Translations under genes and position numbers: made by a program
The notes under the pieces: generated by a model
Seen by the model: only the letters and a program-made list of their open reading frames with translations
Database searches by the model: none
Told to the model about the DNA's origin: nothing
In this document: one piece after another, positions 18,520-28,505 of the stretch
Layout: each line of letters opens with the position of its first letter
How positions within the stretch are numbered: the first letter of the stretch is position 1
NCBI GenBank assembly: GCA_029860045.1
Contig: JAOUBY010000009.1
Location: 1-47,425, forward strand
Direction of reading: 5' to 3'
Length of the DNA stretch: 47,425 nucleotides
Source of the DNA: Gammaproteobacteria bacterium
GTDB taxonomy: Bacteria; Pseudomonadota; Gammaproteobacteria; UBA9214

Positions 18520-21500
18520 ATGCGTGAAGCAATAGACTACAATGCCCTGGGATGGGTCCGCAAAGAGCTTGGCGAGGCGCTGAACAAGGCGCGCCAGGGC
18601 CTTGAGGCGTTCGCGGAAGGTGATGAGCGCAAGGAACTGTTACAGGACTGTAGCGCACAGCTGCACCAGGTGCGCGGACCGTTGCAGATGGTCAATCTCA
18701 AGGGCGCGGACATGCTCGCTGGCGAGATGGAAGAAACGATTGCCGACCTGATGCTGGATTCCATAGAGGAAAGGGACACGGTCCTGGAACTGTTGATGCA
18801 GGGCTTCCTCGAATTGCCACAGTATCTGTCCAGTCTGCATACCGGTAAAGCGGACACGCCAACGGCAATGTTTCCTCTTGTTAACAGTCTGCGTGCCGGC
18901 CGCGGTCTGCAGCCACTCTCGGAAGGTGACGTATTCTCGCCAGACCTGTCCAGCCGTGTACCGGCTGAAGTGTTTGATGTGCGTGCAGAACATGATGATA
19001 AGGGGCTTGCTGACCGGGTACGTGATGCACGTGTACGGTTCCAGGCCGGTTTGCTGGAATGGTACCGTGGCGGTGATGACAACCAGGGTATGCAGGCACT
19101 GCTGGGAGTGCTTGAAGACCTGCAGAAAATGGCCTGCTGTGAACCCGTGGTACGCCTGTGGTGGGTCGGTGCCGGCGTTGCGGAACTCGTGCGTGACGGT
19201 GTACTGGAGGAAACGGAAGAGACCAAGCGCCTGTTTGGGCAACTGGACAGGCATATCAAGCGATTGCTGGAAAAAGGCGAGTCGGTATTTTCCGATCCGC
19301 TGACCGATGATTTTATGAAAAATCTGCTGTTCCAGCTGGTGCGTGTCGAGACAGATTCCGAACGTATTAACGCTATCCGCTCAGTCTATGGCCTGGAAGG
19401 ATTGACTGAGACTGAATCGAATGACCAGGGCGGCGAGCTTGGAGATGAGTTGTTACAGACTGTCTCAACAACGGCGCGTGAGGAAGTCGATCGCATCAAG
19501 AACGACCTGGATGCCTGTTTTCAGAATTCTACTTCCACACCGGATTCCCTGGCGTCAGTCGCCGACCAGTTGCGTACGCTTGGCAGCACGCTGGGCATGA
19601 TTGGCCTGGAACATGTAGGCAGCGTGGTTGCCGAACAGGAACAGTTTATACGTGGTGTACTGAATGAGCAGCAGGATATTTCCGGGGTTGATTTCAGCAC
19701 TGTCGCCAATGCGCTGGTCATGGTTGAGGATGCGCTTTCCGGCATCACACAGCATGGCGCGAATGCGGGCGGTGTTGATGAGAGCGAGGCAGTGTTCCGC
19801 CAGGGACAGGACGCGGTTCTTGCAGCGGTTATCGCAGACATGTCGGCTGCCAAGGAATCGATTAATGAATTTCTGCAGTCATCAGGTGAATTTAATTTTC
19901 TTGGTGATGTGCCCACGCAGTTACACAAGATTTGTGGTGGACTGGAGCTGATCGGCGAAGAGCGGCTCTCCGGTGCCGCAAGCCAGACCAAGCAATTCAT
20001 CGCCCACGAGTTGCTGGCTGAGCACCGCACATTAAGTGAGGGCGAGCTGGACAGTTTCGCAGATGCGATTTGCAGTATTGAATATTGCGTTGAACAGCTG
20101 GGTGAGAACCAGAGTTATGGAGATCGTGCCATCGAGGTGGCAGAGGAGAGCCTGGGCAAGCTGGGCTATGCCAATGAATTTGCCGGGGAACCGGCTGTGG
20201 AAACGGAAACAGAAGTGGAACTGTCGGTGGCGACGGAACCGCCGGCGGAATCTGAAGCAGAGCTCTCCATTGTGACAGAGCCGGCCGTCGTGGAGGCAGA
20301 AGCGGAACCGGTTGCTGTTGCTGTGGCCCCGCCACAGGAAGACGGTGAATCCACACCGATTTCCGGATTGCAGGTCCTCGGTGAGGATGCGGATCAAGAG
20401 ATCGTCGAAATCTTTGTTGAAGAAGCCGGTGAGGTACTGGAGCTGTTCGCAGGCTCGATACCCGCCTGGTGCGATAAGCCAGATGATGCGGAGCTGCTGG
20501 GCGAGATCCGGCGTGGATTTCATACCATCAAGGGTAGTGGCCGCATGATCGGCGCACTCGCCACCGGTGAGTTTGCCTGGGCATTCGAGAACCTGCTCAA
20601 TAATGTCATCGAGAACACCGTACCTGCCGGGCAGGGTTTGCGTGATCTCGTTGCCGGATCGACCGGCATGCTGCACCAGCTGGTTGCCCAGGTCACTGAC
20701 AACTCGGTCAATCCGGGCGAGGCGGCGGACCTGATGGCCGTGCAGGCATTCAAATTCAGCACCGGCGAGCTTGTAGAGACCGAGGTTGTCAGTAACAGCA
20801 GCGCTGGTGATGAAGCAGATGTCTCTGCCGACGGGCAGGCTGATAGCGCTACTGAAACGGTTGCAACAACGCAGCCAGAGTCTGCCGGGTCGTTCATACG
20901 TGACCTGCCGGTACTGTCGGATGAGGCTGATCCGGAAATCGTCGAGATTTTCCAGGAAGAGGCTGCAGAGGCACTGCAGGTTATTGTGGAGGCACTGCCC
21001 AGGTGGGTCGCTGAACCTGCTGATATGGACGTTCTGGGTACGGTGCGCAGGAGTTTCCACACCCTCAAGGGCAGTGGTCGTATGGCCGGCGCAATGGTAC
21101 TGGGTGAGTTTGCATGGATCGTTGAAATGACGTTCAACAAACTGCTGGAAGGCACCATACAGGCGGACAACGCATTGTTCGAGGCCCTTGCCGTGGTGCC
21201 GGAAGCCGTTGATCAGTTATTGAAACAGTTGCGGGATGGCAGTGAGCCTGCAGTAAATATCGAACAGATCATGTCGCGCCTGGTGGCCTGCGAGTCTGTT
21301 GAGCAGACTATCCCTGACAGTGTTGATGTTGTCGATGTGATTGCCGTTGATGAAGTGGCTGACGAGCCGGCGGAAGCTGCCACAGAGTCTCCGTCGCTTA
21401 TGGAGACGTTTATCAAAGAGTGCGGCGAACACCTGCAGTCACTGGCCGGATGTGTTGCCGGTGAACCGGGTGAGTGCGAGGTGACGGAACCGATGTTCCG

Positions 21501-24327
21501 CTCAATGCATACCCTGGCAGGTATCACCGAACTGGTTGATGTGCCCGGTATCCGCAGTCTGGTGGAGCCGCTGTATGAATATTTTGGTCCGCGTTACCAC
21601 GAGGGGCAGCCGGCTGCGCCAGAGGCCATTACCGTGCTGGGCGATGCAGTACAGGAGATGTCCCGTCAGCTGGAACAGTTACCTGACTCGTCATACGACG
21701 AACAGCTGGTTGCGACACTGCTTGAACGTATCGCGACCCTGGCAGAACAGGTAGCAGAGACGGCTGATACGCCGGTCGTGGAGGCCGGGACGGTTACTGA
21801 AGAGGCGGACAATGTTGTCGCGCTGGAGGTGGAGACACCTGATGAGGTTGCGTCCGAAGAGATTACGGAGCAAGAGCTGCCCGAAGATGTCTATGCCAGC
21901 CAGGACCAGGAACTCTACGAGATCTTCGTGGAAGAGGCTTCCGAGATCATGGACAGCGGTGAAACCGTGCTGCGCAACTGGTCTGATGATCCGGACAACA
22001 CCGAATTGATGGCCGAGTTCCAGCGTATGCTGCACACCCTGAAGGGCGGTGCGCGCATGGTGGATATCACGACCATTGGCGATCTGGGCCATGCGGTGGA
22101 ATCCTTGCTCACCAAGGTGGGTGAGGGTGAAGTTAAAATATCGCCAGACCTGTTTGTCCTGCTCCATGAGTCGTTTGACCGGCTCTCGGATATGCTGGAC
22201 AAGGTCAAATCACGTCAGGAGACCGAAGCAGCTGCTGATCTTGAGACCCGCCTTGATGCGTTTATGAAAGGCGATACCAGTGCGGCTCATGCAACCGCGG
22301 CCCCGGTTAAAACGAAGCGGCCTGCCAAAAAGAGGGCTGCAAGGGGTAAGGCCGCAGCCGCCACAGCAAAGCCGGCCAGGGCCAAGCGTGGCGCGAGACG
22401 GAAGAAAGCAGGACCGCTGCAGCCGGCATTCTCGGAAATTGTTGCGCGCAGCACGGAAGTACAGTTACAGGGCGCGCAACAGGGCGGTGCTTCAGGTGAT
22501 CGCCGCGAGCAGGTCAGGGTGCAGTCCGATGTGCTGGACAACCTGGTTAACAACGCCGGTGAAATCAATATCTACCGCGCCCGCCTGGAACAGCAGATCA
22601 GTAATTACCGCTTCAACCTGGGCGAGCTGGACCAGACCATCAGCCGGTTGCGTGAACAGCTGCGTAAACTGGAAATGGAAGCAGAAGCACAGATCCTGTA
22701 TCGCTACGAACAGGAGTCGGATGACCGAAACGAGGACTTCGATCCGCTCGAGATGGATCGTTATTCCACGCAGCAGCAGCTGTCACGTTCCCTGAGCGAG
22801 AGTATCAGCGACTTGCGCAGCCTGCAGGAAATCATGGAAAGCTCCACGCGTGATGCGGAAACCCTGCTGTTGCAGCAGTCTCGCGTCAGTATTGACCTGC
22901 AGGAAAGCCTGATTCGAACCCGGATGGTTCCGTTTGCCGGGCTGGCCCCGCGTCTGCAGCGCATCGTGCGCCAGTCAGCACGCGAGCTGGACAAGAAGGT
23001 AGAGCTGGAACTGAGAGGTGCGGATGGAGAAATGGATCGCGCAGTTGTCGAGCGGATTATTGCGCCGCTGGAGCACATGCTGCGTAATGCCGTTGCCCAT
23101 GGCATCGAGAAACCTGAAAAACGCAAGCGTGTCAAAAAATCTGAAAACGGTACCATCATTATCGACTTTGACCGTGAAGGGCCGGAAATCGTACTGCGTA
23201 TTAAAGATGACGGTGCCGGTATGGATATCAAGAGGATCCGTGCGCGTGCTATCGAACGCGGCCTGATACCCAAGGGCAGCAAGATGCCGGATTCCGAAAT
23301 CATGCAGTTTGTGCTGCAGGCCGGTTTCAGTACTGCCACCGAGGTCACACAGATCTCCGGACGCGGTGTCGGCATGGATGTCGTGCACAGCGAAGTCAAG
23401 CAGCTTGGCGGCTCGTTGCATATCGATTCCGAGATGGGTGAAGGCACCGTGTTTACGGTACGCCTGCCCTACACCCTTGCCATCAACCAGGCATTGCTGG
23501 TGACCGCCGGCGAGGAAACCTTCTGCGTGCCGTTGTCCAGTCTCGAGGGTGTGGTGCGTGTCTACCCGGACGCACTGAAGGCCTGCTACGAGAATGAGGG
23601 CCAGCCGTTTGAATATGGCGACAACAACTACCAGCTCAAGCACCTTGGCAGCTTGCTCGGTACCGGGCGGATGGATATGGAGAATACCCGTGAACAGGTG
23701 CCGGTGTTGTTGATGCGCGTGGGTGATCAGCGCGTTGGTTTCCAGGTCGAGTCACTGCATGGCAGTCGCGAGGTGGTGATCAAGCCGGTTGGCGCCCAGC
23801 TCAGTACCATTGAAGGTATTTCCGGCGCCACTATCCTGGGTGACGGTAGCGTGGTGCTGATCCTCGACATGGTGGCCGCCTCGCGTATGAACGCACAGGT
23901 GCTGGATTCTGCCGCTATCGAGAAGCCGAAACAGGATGACCACACTGTCGTCATGGTGGTTGATGACTCGATCACCGTGCGCAAGGTCACTACACGCCTG
24001 CTTGAACGTAATGGTTACCAGGTGCTGACGGCGAAAGACGGCGTCGATGCCATGGGTCAGTTGCAGGATCGTATACCGGACATGATGCTGCTGGATATCG
24101 AAATGCCGCGCATGGACGGTTTCGAGCTTGCCACGCATATGCGCAACGATGAACGGTTGCGGGATGTGCCGATCATCATGATTACCTCGCGTACCGGTGA
24201 CAAGCACCGTGACCGCGCGCTGGCTATCGGTGTTAACCAGTACCTCGGCAAGCCGTTCCAGGAAGCCGACCTGCTGGATTCAATACATGACATTATCGGT
24301 GCCGAACCACTTGCGGTTGGCGCATGA
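18520..24327 (+). CDS. chpA: ChpA multi-Hpt hybrid histidine kinase
   Basis: 1935 aa; three canonical HTxKG Hpt motifs (HTIKGSGR, HTLKGSGR, HTLKGGAR), one variant HTLAGI, FimL-like N-terminus, HATPase (RNAVAHGIEKPEKR), CheW domain, C-terminal REC. Confidence 0.96.
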   Translation: MREAIDYNALGWVRKELGEALNKARQGLEAFAEGDERKELLQDCSAQLHQVRGPLQMVNLKGADMLAGEMEETIADLMLDSIEERDTVLELLMQGFLELPQYLSSLHTGKADTPTAMFPLVNSLRAGRGLQPLSEGDVFSPDLSSRVPAEVFDVRAEHDDKGLADRVRDARVRFQAGLLEWYRGGDDNQGMQALLGVLEDLQKMACCEPVVRLWWVGAGVAELVRDGVLEETEETKRLFGQLDRHIKRLLEKGESVFSDPLTDDFMKNLLFQLVRVETDSERINAIRSVYGLEGLTETESNDQGGELGDELLQTVSTTAREEVDRIKNDLDACFQNSTSTPDSLASVADQLRTLGSTLGMIGLEHVGSVVAEQEQFIRGVLNEQQDISGVDFSTVANALVMVEDALSGITQHGANAGGVDESEAVFRQGQDAVLAAVIADMSAAKESINEFLQSSGEFNFLGDVPTQLHKICGGLELIGEERLSGAASQTKQFIAHELLAEHRTLSEGELDSFADAICSIEYCVEQLGENQSYGDRAIEVAEESLGKLGYANEFAGEPAVETETEVELSVATEPPAESEAELSIVTEPAVVEAEAEPVAVAVAPPQEDGESTPISGLQVLGEDADQEIVEIFVEEAGEVLELFAGSIPAWCDKPDDAELLGEIRRGFHTIKGSGRMIGALATGEFAWAFENLLNNVIENTVPAGQGLRDLVAGSTGMLHQLVAQVTDNSVNPGEAADLMAVQAFKFSTGELVETEVVSNSSAGDEADVSADGQADSATETVATTQPESAGSFIRDLPVLSDEADPEIVEIFQEEAAEALQVIVEALPRWVAEPADMDVLGTVRRSFHTLKGSGRMAGAMVLGEFAWIVEMTFNKLLEGTIQADNALFEALAVVPEAVDQLLKQLRDGSEPAVNIEQIMSRLVACESVEQTIPDSVDVVDVIAVDEVADEPAEAATESPSLMETFIKECGEHLQSLAGCVAGEPGECEVTEPMFRSMHTLAGITELVDVPGIRSLVEPLYEYFGPRYHEGQPAAPEAITVLGDAVQEMSRQLEQLPDSSYDEQLVATLLERIATLAEQVAETADTPVVEAGTVTEEADNVVALEVETPDEVASEEITEQELPEDVYASQDQELYEIFVEEASEIMDSGETVLRNWSDDPDNTELMAEFQRMLHTLKGGARMVDITTIGDLGHAVESLLTKVGEGEVKISPDLFVLLHESFDRLSDMLDKVKSRQETEAAADLETRLDAFMKGDTSAAHATAAPVKTKRPAKKRAARGKAAAATAKPARAKRGARRKKAGPLQPAFSEIVARSTEVQLQGAQQGGASGDRREQVRVQSDVLDNLVNNAGEINIYRARLEQQISNYRFNLGELDQTISRLREQLRKLEMEAEAQILYRYEQESDDRNEDFDPLEMDRYSTQQQLSRSLSESISDLRSLQEIMESSTRDAETLLLQQSRVSIDLQESLIRTRMVPFAGLAPRLQRIVRQSARELDKKVELELRGADGEMDRAVVERIIAPLEHMLRNAVAHGIEKPEKRKRVKKSENGTIIIDFDREGPEIVLRIKDDGAGMDIKRIRARAIERGLIPKGSKMPDSEIMQFVLQAGFSTATEVTQISGRGVGMDVVHSEVKQLGGSLHIDSEMGEGTVFTVRLPYTLAINQALLVTAGEETFCVPLSSLEGVVRVYPDALKACYENEGQPFEYGDNNYQLKHLGSLLGTGRMDMENTREQVPVLLMRVGDQRVGFQVESLHGSREVVIKPVGAQLSTIEGISGATILGDGSVVLILDMVAASRMNAQVLDSAAIEKPKQDDHTVVMVVDDSITVRKVTTRLLERNGYQVLTAKDGVDAMGQLQDRIPDMMLLDIEMPRMDGFELATHMRNDERLRDVPIIMITSRTGDKHRDRALAIGVNQYLGKPFQEADLLDSIHDIIGAEPLAVGA

Positions 24328-24349
24328 TTCAACAATCTACGAGGGGTAG

Positions 24350-24817
24350 GTGATGGAGAATACTCAGGATAAGGTTCGTAGTTTGTGGATCCCGATGCGC
24401 AAGATGAACCTGTTAATGCCGAACGTTGCGGTCGCGGAAGTCGGCAGTTACCGGACGCCCACAGCACTGCCGGATACACCGGAATGGTTGATGGGTACTG
24501 TTAACTGGCAAGGCAAGAAAATCGCGGTGATTTCACTTGAGTCGATGTGTGGCATAAGTGTGGATTCCGACCAGGTGTTTTCACGCCTCATGATCGTGAA
24601 CTCGGTGCGACCGGACAGCCCGGTGAGCCACTACGCCATCGTGACAGCTGGTCTGCCGGGGTTGATCCAGTTTGGTGCGGATACGGCCAGTGATGCCAAG
24701 GCAGGCCAGAGCGAGGCCCTGAAATGCACGGTACACATCGGTAACGAAGAGGCCTCGATCCCGGACCTGGAATATTTGCAGGGACAGCTGGAAGAGCAGC
24801 TCGGCGAAGCCGCCTGA
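24350..24817 (+). CDS. chpC: ChpC-like CheW-domain protein
   Basis: Small CheW-like protein (EWLMGTVNWQGKKIAVISLESMCG) immediately after chpA. Confidence 0.8.
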   Translation: MMENTQDKVRSLWIPMRKMNLLMPNVAVAEVGSYRTPTALPDTPEWLMGTVNWQGKKIAVISLESMCGISVDSDQVFSRLMIVNSVRPDSPVSHYAIVTAGLPGLIQFGADTASDAKAGQSEALKCTVHIGNEEASIPDLEYLQGQLEEQLGEAA

Positions 24818-24828
24818 GTTATAGACTA

Positions 24829-24891
24829 TCGCGCCTGCAAGGCGCTCCTGCGGTAAAAAGAAAGTCCTGTAGGAGCGCCTTGCAGGCGCGA
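24829..24891. repeat. REP-like inverted pair: TCGCGCCTGCAAGGCGCTCCTGC (24829-24851) and GTAGGAGCGCCTTGCAGGCGCGA (24869-24891)
   Basis: The second unit is identical to 6568-6590; the first differs at one terminal-flank base. Confidence 0.9.
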
Positions 24892-24917
24892 TAGGCCAGC
24901 GTTGTATTGCTGGCCGG

Positions 24918-24940
24918 GTCCCCGCCTCCGCGGGGATGAC
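24918..24940. repeat. Second short palindromic repeat family: GTCCCCGCCTCCGCGGGGATGAC
   Basis: Hairpin CCCCGC-CTCC-GCGGGG. On the reverse strand it reads GTCATCCCCGCGGAGGCGGGGAC, the form that yields spurious 'VIPAEAGTR' translations (seen in ORF 24826..25020). Confidence 0.75.
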
Positions 24941-24964
24941 GTGATTTTTATTTGGGATCCTATT

Positions 24965-24987
24965 GTAGGAGCGGATCTCATCCGCGA
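24965..24987. repeat. REP-like single unit: GTAGGAGCGGATCTCATCCGCGA
   Basis: Reverse complement of the 7278-7300 unit except for one central base; stem GCGGAT-CTC-ATCCGC. Confidence 0.85.
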
Positions 24988-25001
24988 ATTCCCTCCACTG
25001 T

Positions 25002-25736
25002 TTATCTGAAATCCCCCCACAGGGTCTGCATCGCGGCAAGCGCCGCGAGTCCGGCGGTTTCGGTGCGCAGGATGCGCTGACCCAGGCGGATCCCTTTGAA
25101 TCCGGCTGTTCTGGCCAGTGACTGCTCACCCGATTCCAGCCCACCTTCCGGCCCGACTAGCAGGACGATGTTGCCGGCAGGTGCAGCTATCCCCGGCAGT
25201 GTGTGTGCGCTGTCCGGTTGCAGCATGAGTTGGCAGTCTGCCCCGGGCTGTGTGTGTATCCAGTTTGCCAGGCTGTCGGGCGCTTCCACGACCGGCAGCG
25301 TGGCGCGGCCGCATTGTTCGCAGGCGCTGATCACCACGCCCTGCCAGTGCTGGCGACGCCTGGCCAGGCGCTCCCCCTTCAGGTGCGACTGACTGCGTTG
25401 CATCCACAGTGGCTGGATTGTATTTACCCCCAGTTCTACCGCCTTTTGCAGGATCAGGTCCATGCGATCTTGTCGGGCAATGCCCTGCGCCAGGGTGACT
25501 GACAGTGCGGACTCCGGGCTGGCTGAAACCTGTTCGCCGACGGTGAGCTCGATACTGTCGCGGCCAGTGCCTTGCAGTATGGCGTGGTGTTCATTGCCCG
25601 CGCCATCGAACACGCGCAGTGCAGCGCCGCTGCGCAACCGCAGGACATGCGTGACCTGGTGGGCCGTTTGCCCGTCGATGGTCAGGGATGCTCCCGGGAC
25701 GAGAGCGTGGGCTGTATACAGGCGGGAGATGCGCAT
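25002..25736 (-). CDS. rsmE: 16S rRNA (uracil1498-N3)-methyltransferase RsmE
   Basis: HVLRLRSGAALRVFDG, LVGPEGGLESGEQ, LRTETAGLAALAAMQ motifs. Confidence 0.95.
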   Translation of the reverse strand: MRISRLYTAHALVPGASLTIDGQTAHQVTHVLRLRSGAALRVFDGAGNEHHAILQGTGRDSIELTVGEQVSASPESALSVTLAQGIARQDRMDLILQKAVELGVNTIQPLWMQRSQSHLKGERLARRRQHWQGVVISACEQCGRATLPVVEAPDSLANWIHTQPGADCQLMLQPDSAHTLPGIAAPAGNIVLLVGPEGGLESGEQSLARTAGFKGIRLGQRILRTETAGLAALAAMQTLWGDFR

Positions 25737-25836
25737 GGTCCTGGGTATCGGTATGGGTCGTTATGGAAGTACTGTAGCAATGTCTGGCAAGGGTTGGTGA
25801 CTATTGTACCCATGTTGCCGATAATGACTGCCATTC

Positions 25837-27141
25837 ATGAGCAAGATAATTCCTGAATCCGAAGACCGCTGGCTGGCCGCGGACCGTGCGCACGTCTGGC
25901 ACCCCTACAGTGCGATAGGTGCCGATACGCCGGTCTTTCATGTGCAGTCCGCGTCAGGCGTACGTATCAGGCTTGCCGACGGCCGTGAGCTGATTGACGG
26001 CATGGCCTCATGGTGGTGCGCGATTCATGGCTATAACCACCCGGTGCTGAATGCGGCCCTCGAGCAGCAACTCAAAAGTATGGCCCATGTCATGTTCGGT
26101 GGCCTGACTCACCGGCCGGCGGTGGAACTGGCCGAACTGTTGCTGTCAGTCACGCCGGAGCCATTACAGGCAGTGTTCTTTTCCGACTCGGGCTCCGTGT
26201 CGGTCGAGGTGGCCATGAAGATGGCCATCCAGTACTGGCAGGCACGCGGCAGTAACGACAAGGTGCGCTTTGTTACGCTGCGACATGGCTATCATGGCGA
26301 CACCCTCGGGGCGATGTCGGTGTGCGATCCCGTGACCGGCATGCACGCGCTGTTTTCGGGTGTGTTGCCGCAGCAACTGTTCATCGACGCGCCAGGCTGT
26401 GCGTTTGGAGAGCCCTGCACCGATGCAGACATCGAGCCGCTGGCAGGCGTGTTGCAGGCGCATGCACACGAGCTTGCAGCACTGATCCTGGAACCGGTGG
26501 TGCAGGGCGCCGGTGGCATGCGTTTCTATTCCGCCGATTATCTGCGCCGCGCGCGCGAGTTGTGCGAGCGCCATGACGTATTGCTGATTGCCGACGAAAT
26601 TGCGACCGGCTTCGGGCGTACGGGTGAATTATTTGCCTGTGATCATGCCGGGATCGCACCGGACATCATGTGCCTGGGCAAGTCGCTGACAGGTGGCTAT
26701 ATGACGCTGGCGGCCACGCTGACCACGGCGGCGATTGCCGACACCATCAGCCAGGGGGCGCCGGGGGTGTTCATGCACGGCCCGACCTTCATGGCCAATC
26801 CGCTGGCCTGTGCCACCGCGCTGGCCAGCGTGCAGTTATTACTGGATTCTCCCTGGCAGCAGCGCGTACAGGAAATTGAAGCCGGTCTGCGTCGGGGCCT
26901 GCAACCCTGCGCGGCATTCGGGCATGTGCGTGACGTCAGGGCGCTGGGTGCAATCGGCGTGGTCGAGCTGGATGCGCCGGTTGATATGAAAGCCGTGCAA
27001 CGTCAGTTCGTCGATCGGGGGGTCTGGGTGCGCCCTTTCGGGAGGCTGGTGTACCTGATGCCGCCATTTATTATTGGCGATGCGGACCTGGCAGCGTTGA
27101 CACAGGCCGTGGTCAGCGTGGTGAGCGATTCAACCGGATAA
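25837..27141 (+). CDS. bioA: Adenosylmethionine-8-amino-7-oxononanoate aminotransferase
   Basis: [53 protein letters not shown]. Confidence 0.95.
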   Translation: MSKIIPESEDRWLAADRAHVWHPYSAIGADTPVFHVQSASGVRIRLADGRELIDGMASWWCAIHGYNHPVLNAALEQQLKSMAHVMFGGLTHRPAVELAELLLSVTPEPLQAVFFSDSGSVSVEVAMKMAIQYWQARGSNDKVRFVTLRHGYHGDTLGAMSVCDPVTGMHALFSGVLPQQLFIDAPGCAFGEPCTDADIEPLAGVLQAHAHELAALILEPVVQGAGGMRFYSADYLRRARELCERHDVLLIADEIATGFGRTGELFACDHAGIAPDIMCLGKSLTGGYMTLAATLTTAAIADTISQGAPGVFMHGPTFMANPLACATALASVQLLLDSPWQQRVQEIEAGLRRGLQPCAAFGHVRDVRALGAIGVVELDAPVDMKAVQRQFVDRGVWVRPFGRLVYLMPPFIIGDADLAALTQAVVSVVSDSTG

Positions 27142-27165
27142 ACCGGCTGAATCACTCATGTCTGT

Positions 27166-27528
27166 CTAGCTACAGCCGCCGCCTGCGGAGCCGCAGGTGC
27201 CGCAGCCACTGCCGGCCGGTTGTGGAATATTGTTGAAGACAAAGGCAGGGTTTCCGTCACCCCGGTCTACAAAATCAATTTCCGCGCCGCGCAAATGTCC
27301 GATTGTTTCGGTGTCGACGATGACCTTGACGTCGCCATGTTCGGCAACCAGGTCATTGCCCTCTACCTTGTCTGTGAATGTCATGCCGAAGCTCATGCCG
27401 CTGCATCCGCCGGGGGAGGCGTAGACACGAATGCCTTCGATATCTTCCTCGGTATTGCCAATCAGTTCCGCGAGTTTTTCTGTGGCCGCAGCGGTGACAG
27501 CCAGGTCATCCTGTGTAAGTACGTTCAC
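27166..27528 (-). CDS. A-type iron-sulfur carrier (HesB/IscA/ErpA family)
   Basis: GGCSGMSFGMTF motif and C-terminal Cys cluster GSGCGTCGSAGGGCS. Confidence 0.9.
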   Translation of the reverse strand: MNVLTQDDLAVTAAATEKLAELIGNTEEDIEGIRVYASPGGCSGMSFGMTFTDKVEGNDLVAEHGDVKVIVDTETIGHLRGAEIDFVDRGDGNPAFVFNNIPQPAGSGCGTCGSAGGGCS

Positions 27529-27630
27529 GTGAATATTACCTTCTGAATTATTAGAACAAGTGGGGGAGTATAACAGCTGTTGCGCGCTGGATGCCGCGCA
27601 TCAATGCGTGATGCAGGGCATGGGGGCGAA

Positions 27631-28479
27631 CTATTTGCTATCCAGACCGAGATTATTCCAGACGGCGAGTGCCGGCGCGGCTCGGTTAAGGGTATAAAAA
27701 TGCAGTCCCGGTGCGCCGTGCGCGAGCAGACGCTCACACAGTCCGGTGACGACTTCCTCGCCAAAGGCGCGAATGGAAGTCAGGTCCTCGCCATACCCTT
27801 CCAGGCGCTTGCGAATCCAGCGCGGGATTTCAGCGCCACAGGCATCCGAGAAACGCGCAAGCTGGTGGAAATTCGTGATGGGCATGATGCCGGGTACCAC
27901 CGGGATGCCGATGCCGTCTTGTTCGCAGCGTTCGACGAAGCGAAAGTAGGCGTCGGCATTGTAGAAGTACTGCGTGATGGCGCTGTTTGCACCGGCCGCA
28001 ACCTTGTGCCTGAAATTCTCGAAGTCCCGGTCCGGGCTGGTGGCCTGCGGGTGGTACTCCGGGTAGGCGGCCACCTCGATGTGAAAGTGGTCAGCGGTGG
28101 TCTCGCGGATAAAGGCAACCAGCTCGTTGGCGTAGCGGAATTCGCCGGCCTCGACCATGCCGGACGGCATATCGCCACGCAGCGCCACGATATGCCTGAT
28201 GCCGCGTTCCATGTAGGCAGACAGCATGTCGCGGATGTTGTCATGCGTTGAACTGATGCAGGACAGGTGCGGGGCGGTCTCTATGCCTGACTTGTGCTGG
28301 ATATTGATGACGGTTTCGGCGGTGCGGTCGCGGGTCGAGCCGCCGGCACCAAAAGTCACCGAGAAAAAACGCGGGGTGACCGCGGCCAGCGACAGGCAGG
28401 TTTTTTCCAGCTGAGCAATACCGTCCGCTGTCTTTGGCGGGAAGAATTCGAAACTCAGTTCTACGCTGCGCGAGCCCAT
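27631..28479 (-). CDS. metF: 5,10-methylenetetrahydrofolate reductase
   Basis: SFEFFPPKTADG, FGAGGSTRDRT, ITQYFYNADAYFRF. Confidence 0.96.
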   Translation of the reverse strand: MGSRSVELSFEFFPPKTADGIAQLEKTCLSLAAVTPRFFSVTFGAGGSTRDRTAETVINIQHKSGIETAPHLSCISSTHDNIRDMLSAYMERGIRHIVALRGDMPSGMVEAGEFRYANELVAFIRETTADHFHIEVAAYPEYHPQATSPDRDFENFRHKVAAGANSAITQYFYNADAYFRFVERCEQDGIGIPVVPGIMPITNFHQLARFSDACGAEIPRWIRKRLEGYGEDLTSIRAFGEEVVTGLCERLLAHGAPGLHFYTLNRAAPALAVWNNLGLDSK

Positions 28480-28505
28480 GGCCGTACTGCTTTCCCCTTG
28501 CTGTG

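Noticed and set aside
24826-25020. Small ORF containing 'HVIPAEAGTR'
   Set aside because: Well-known artefact of translating a palindromic intergenic repeat.
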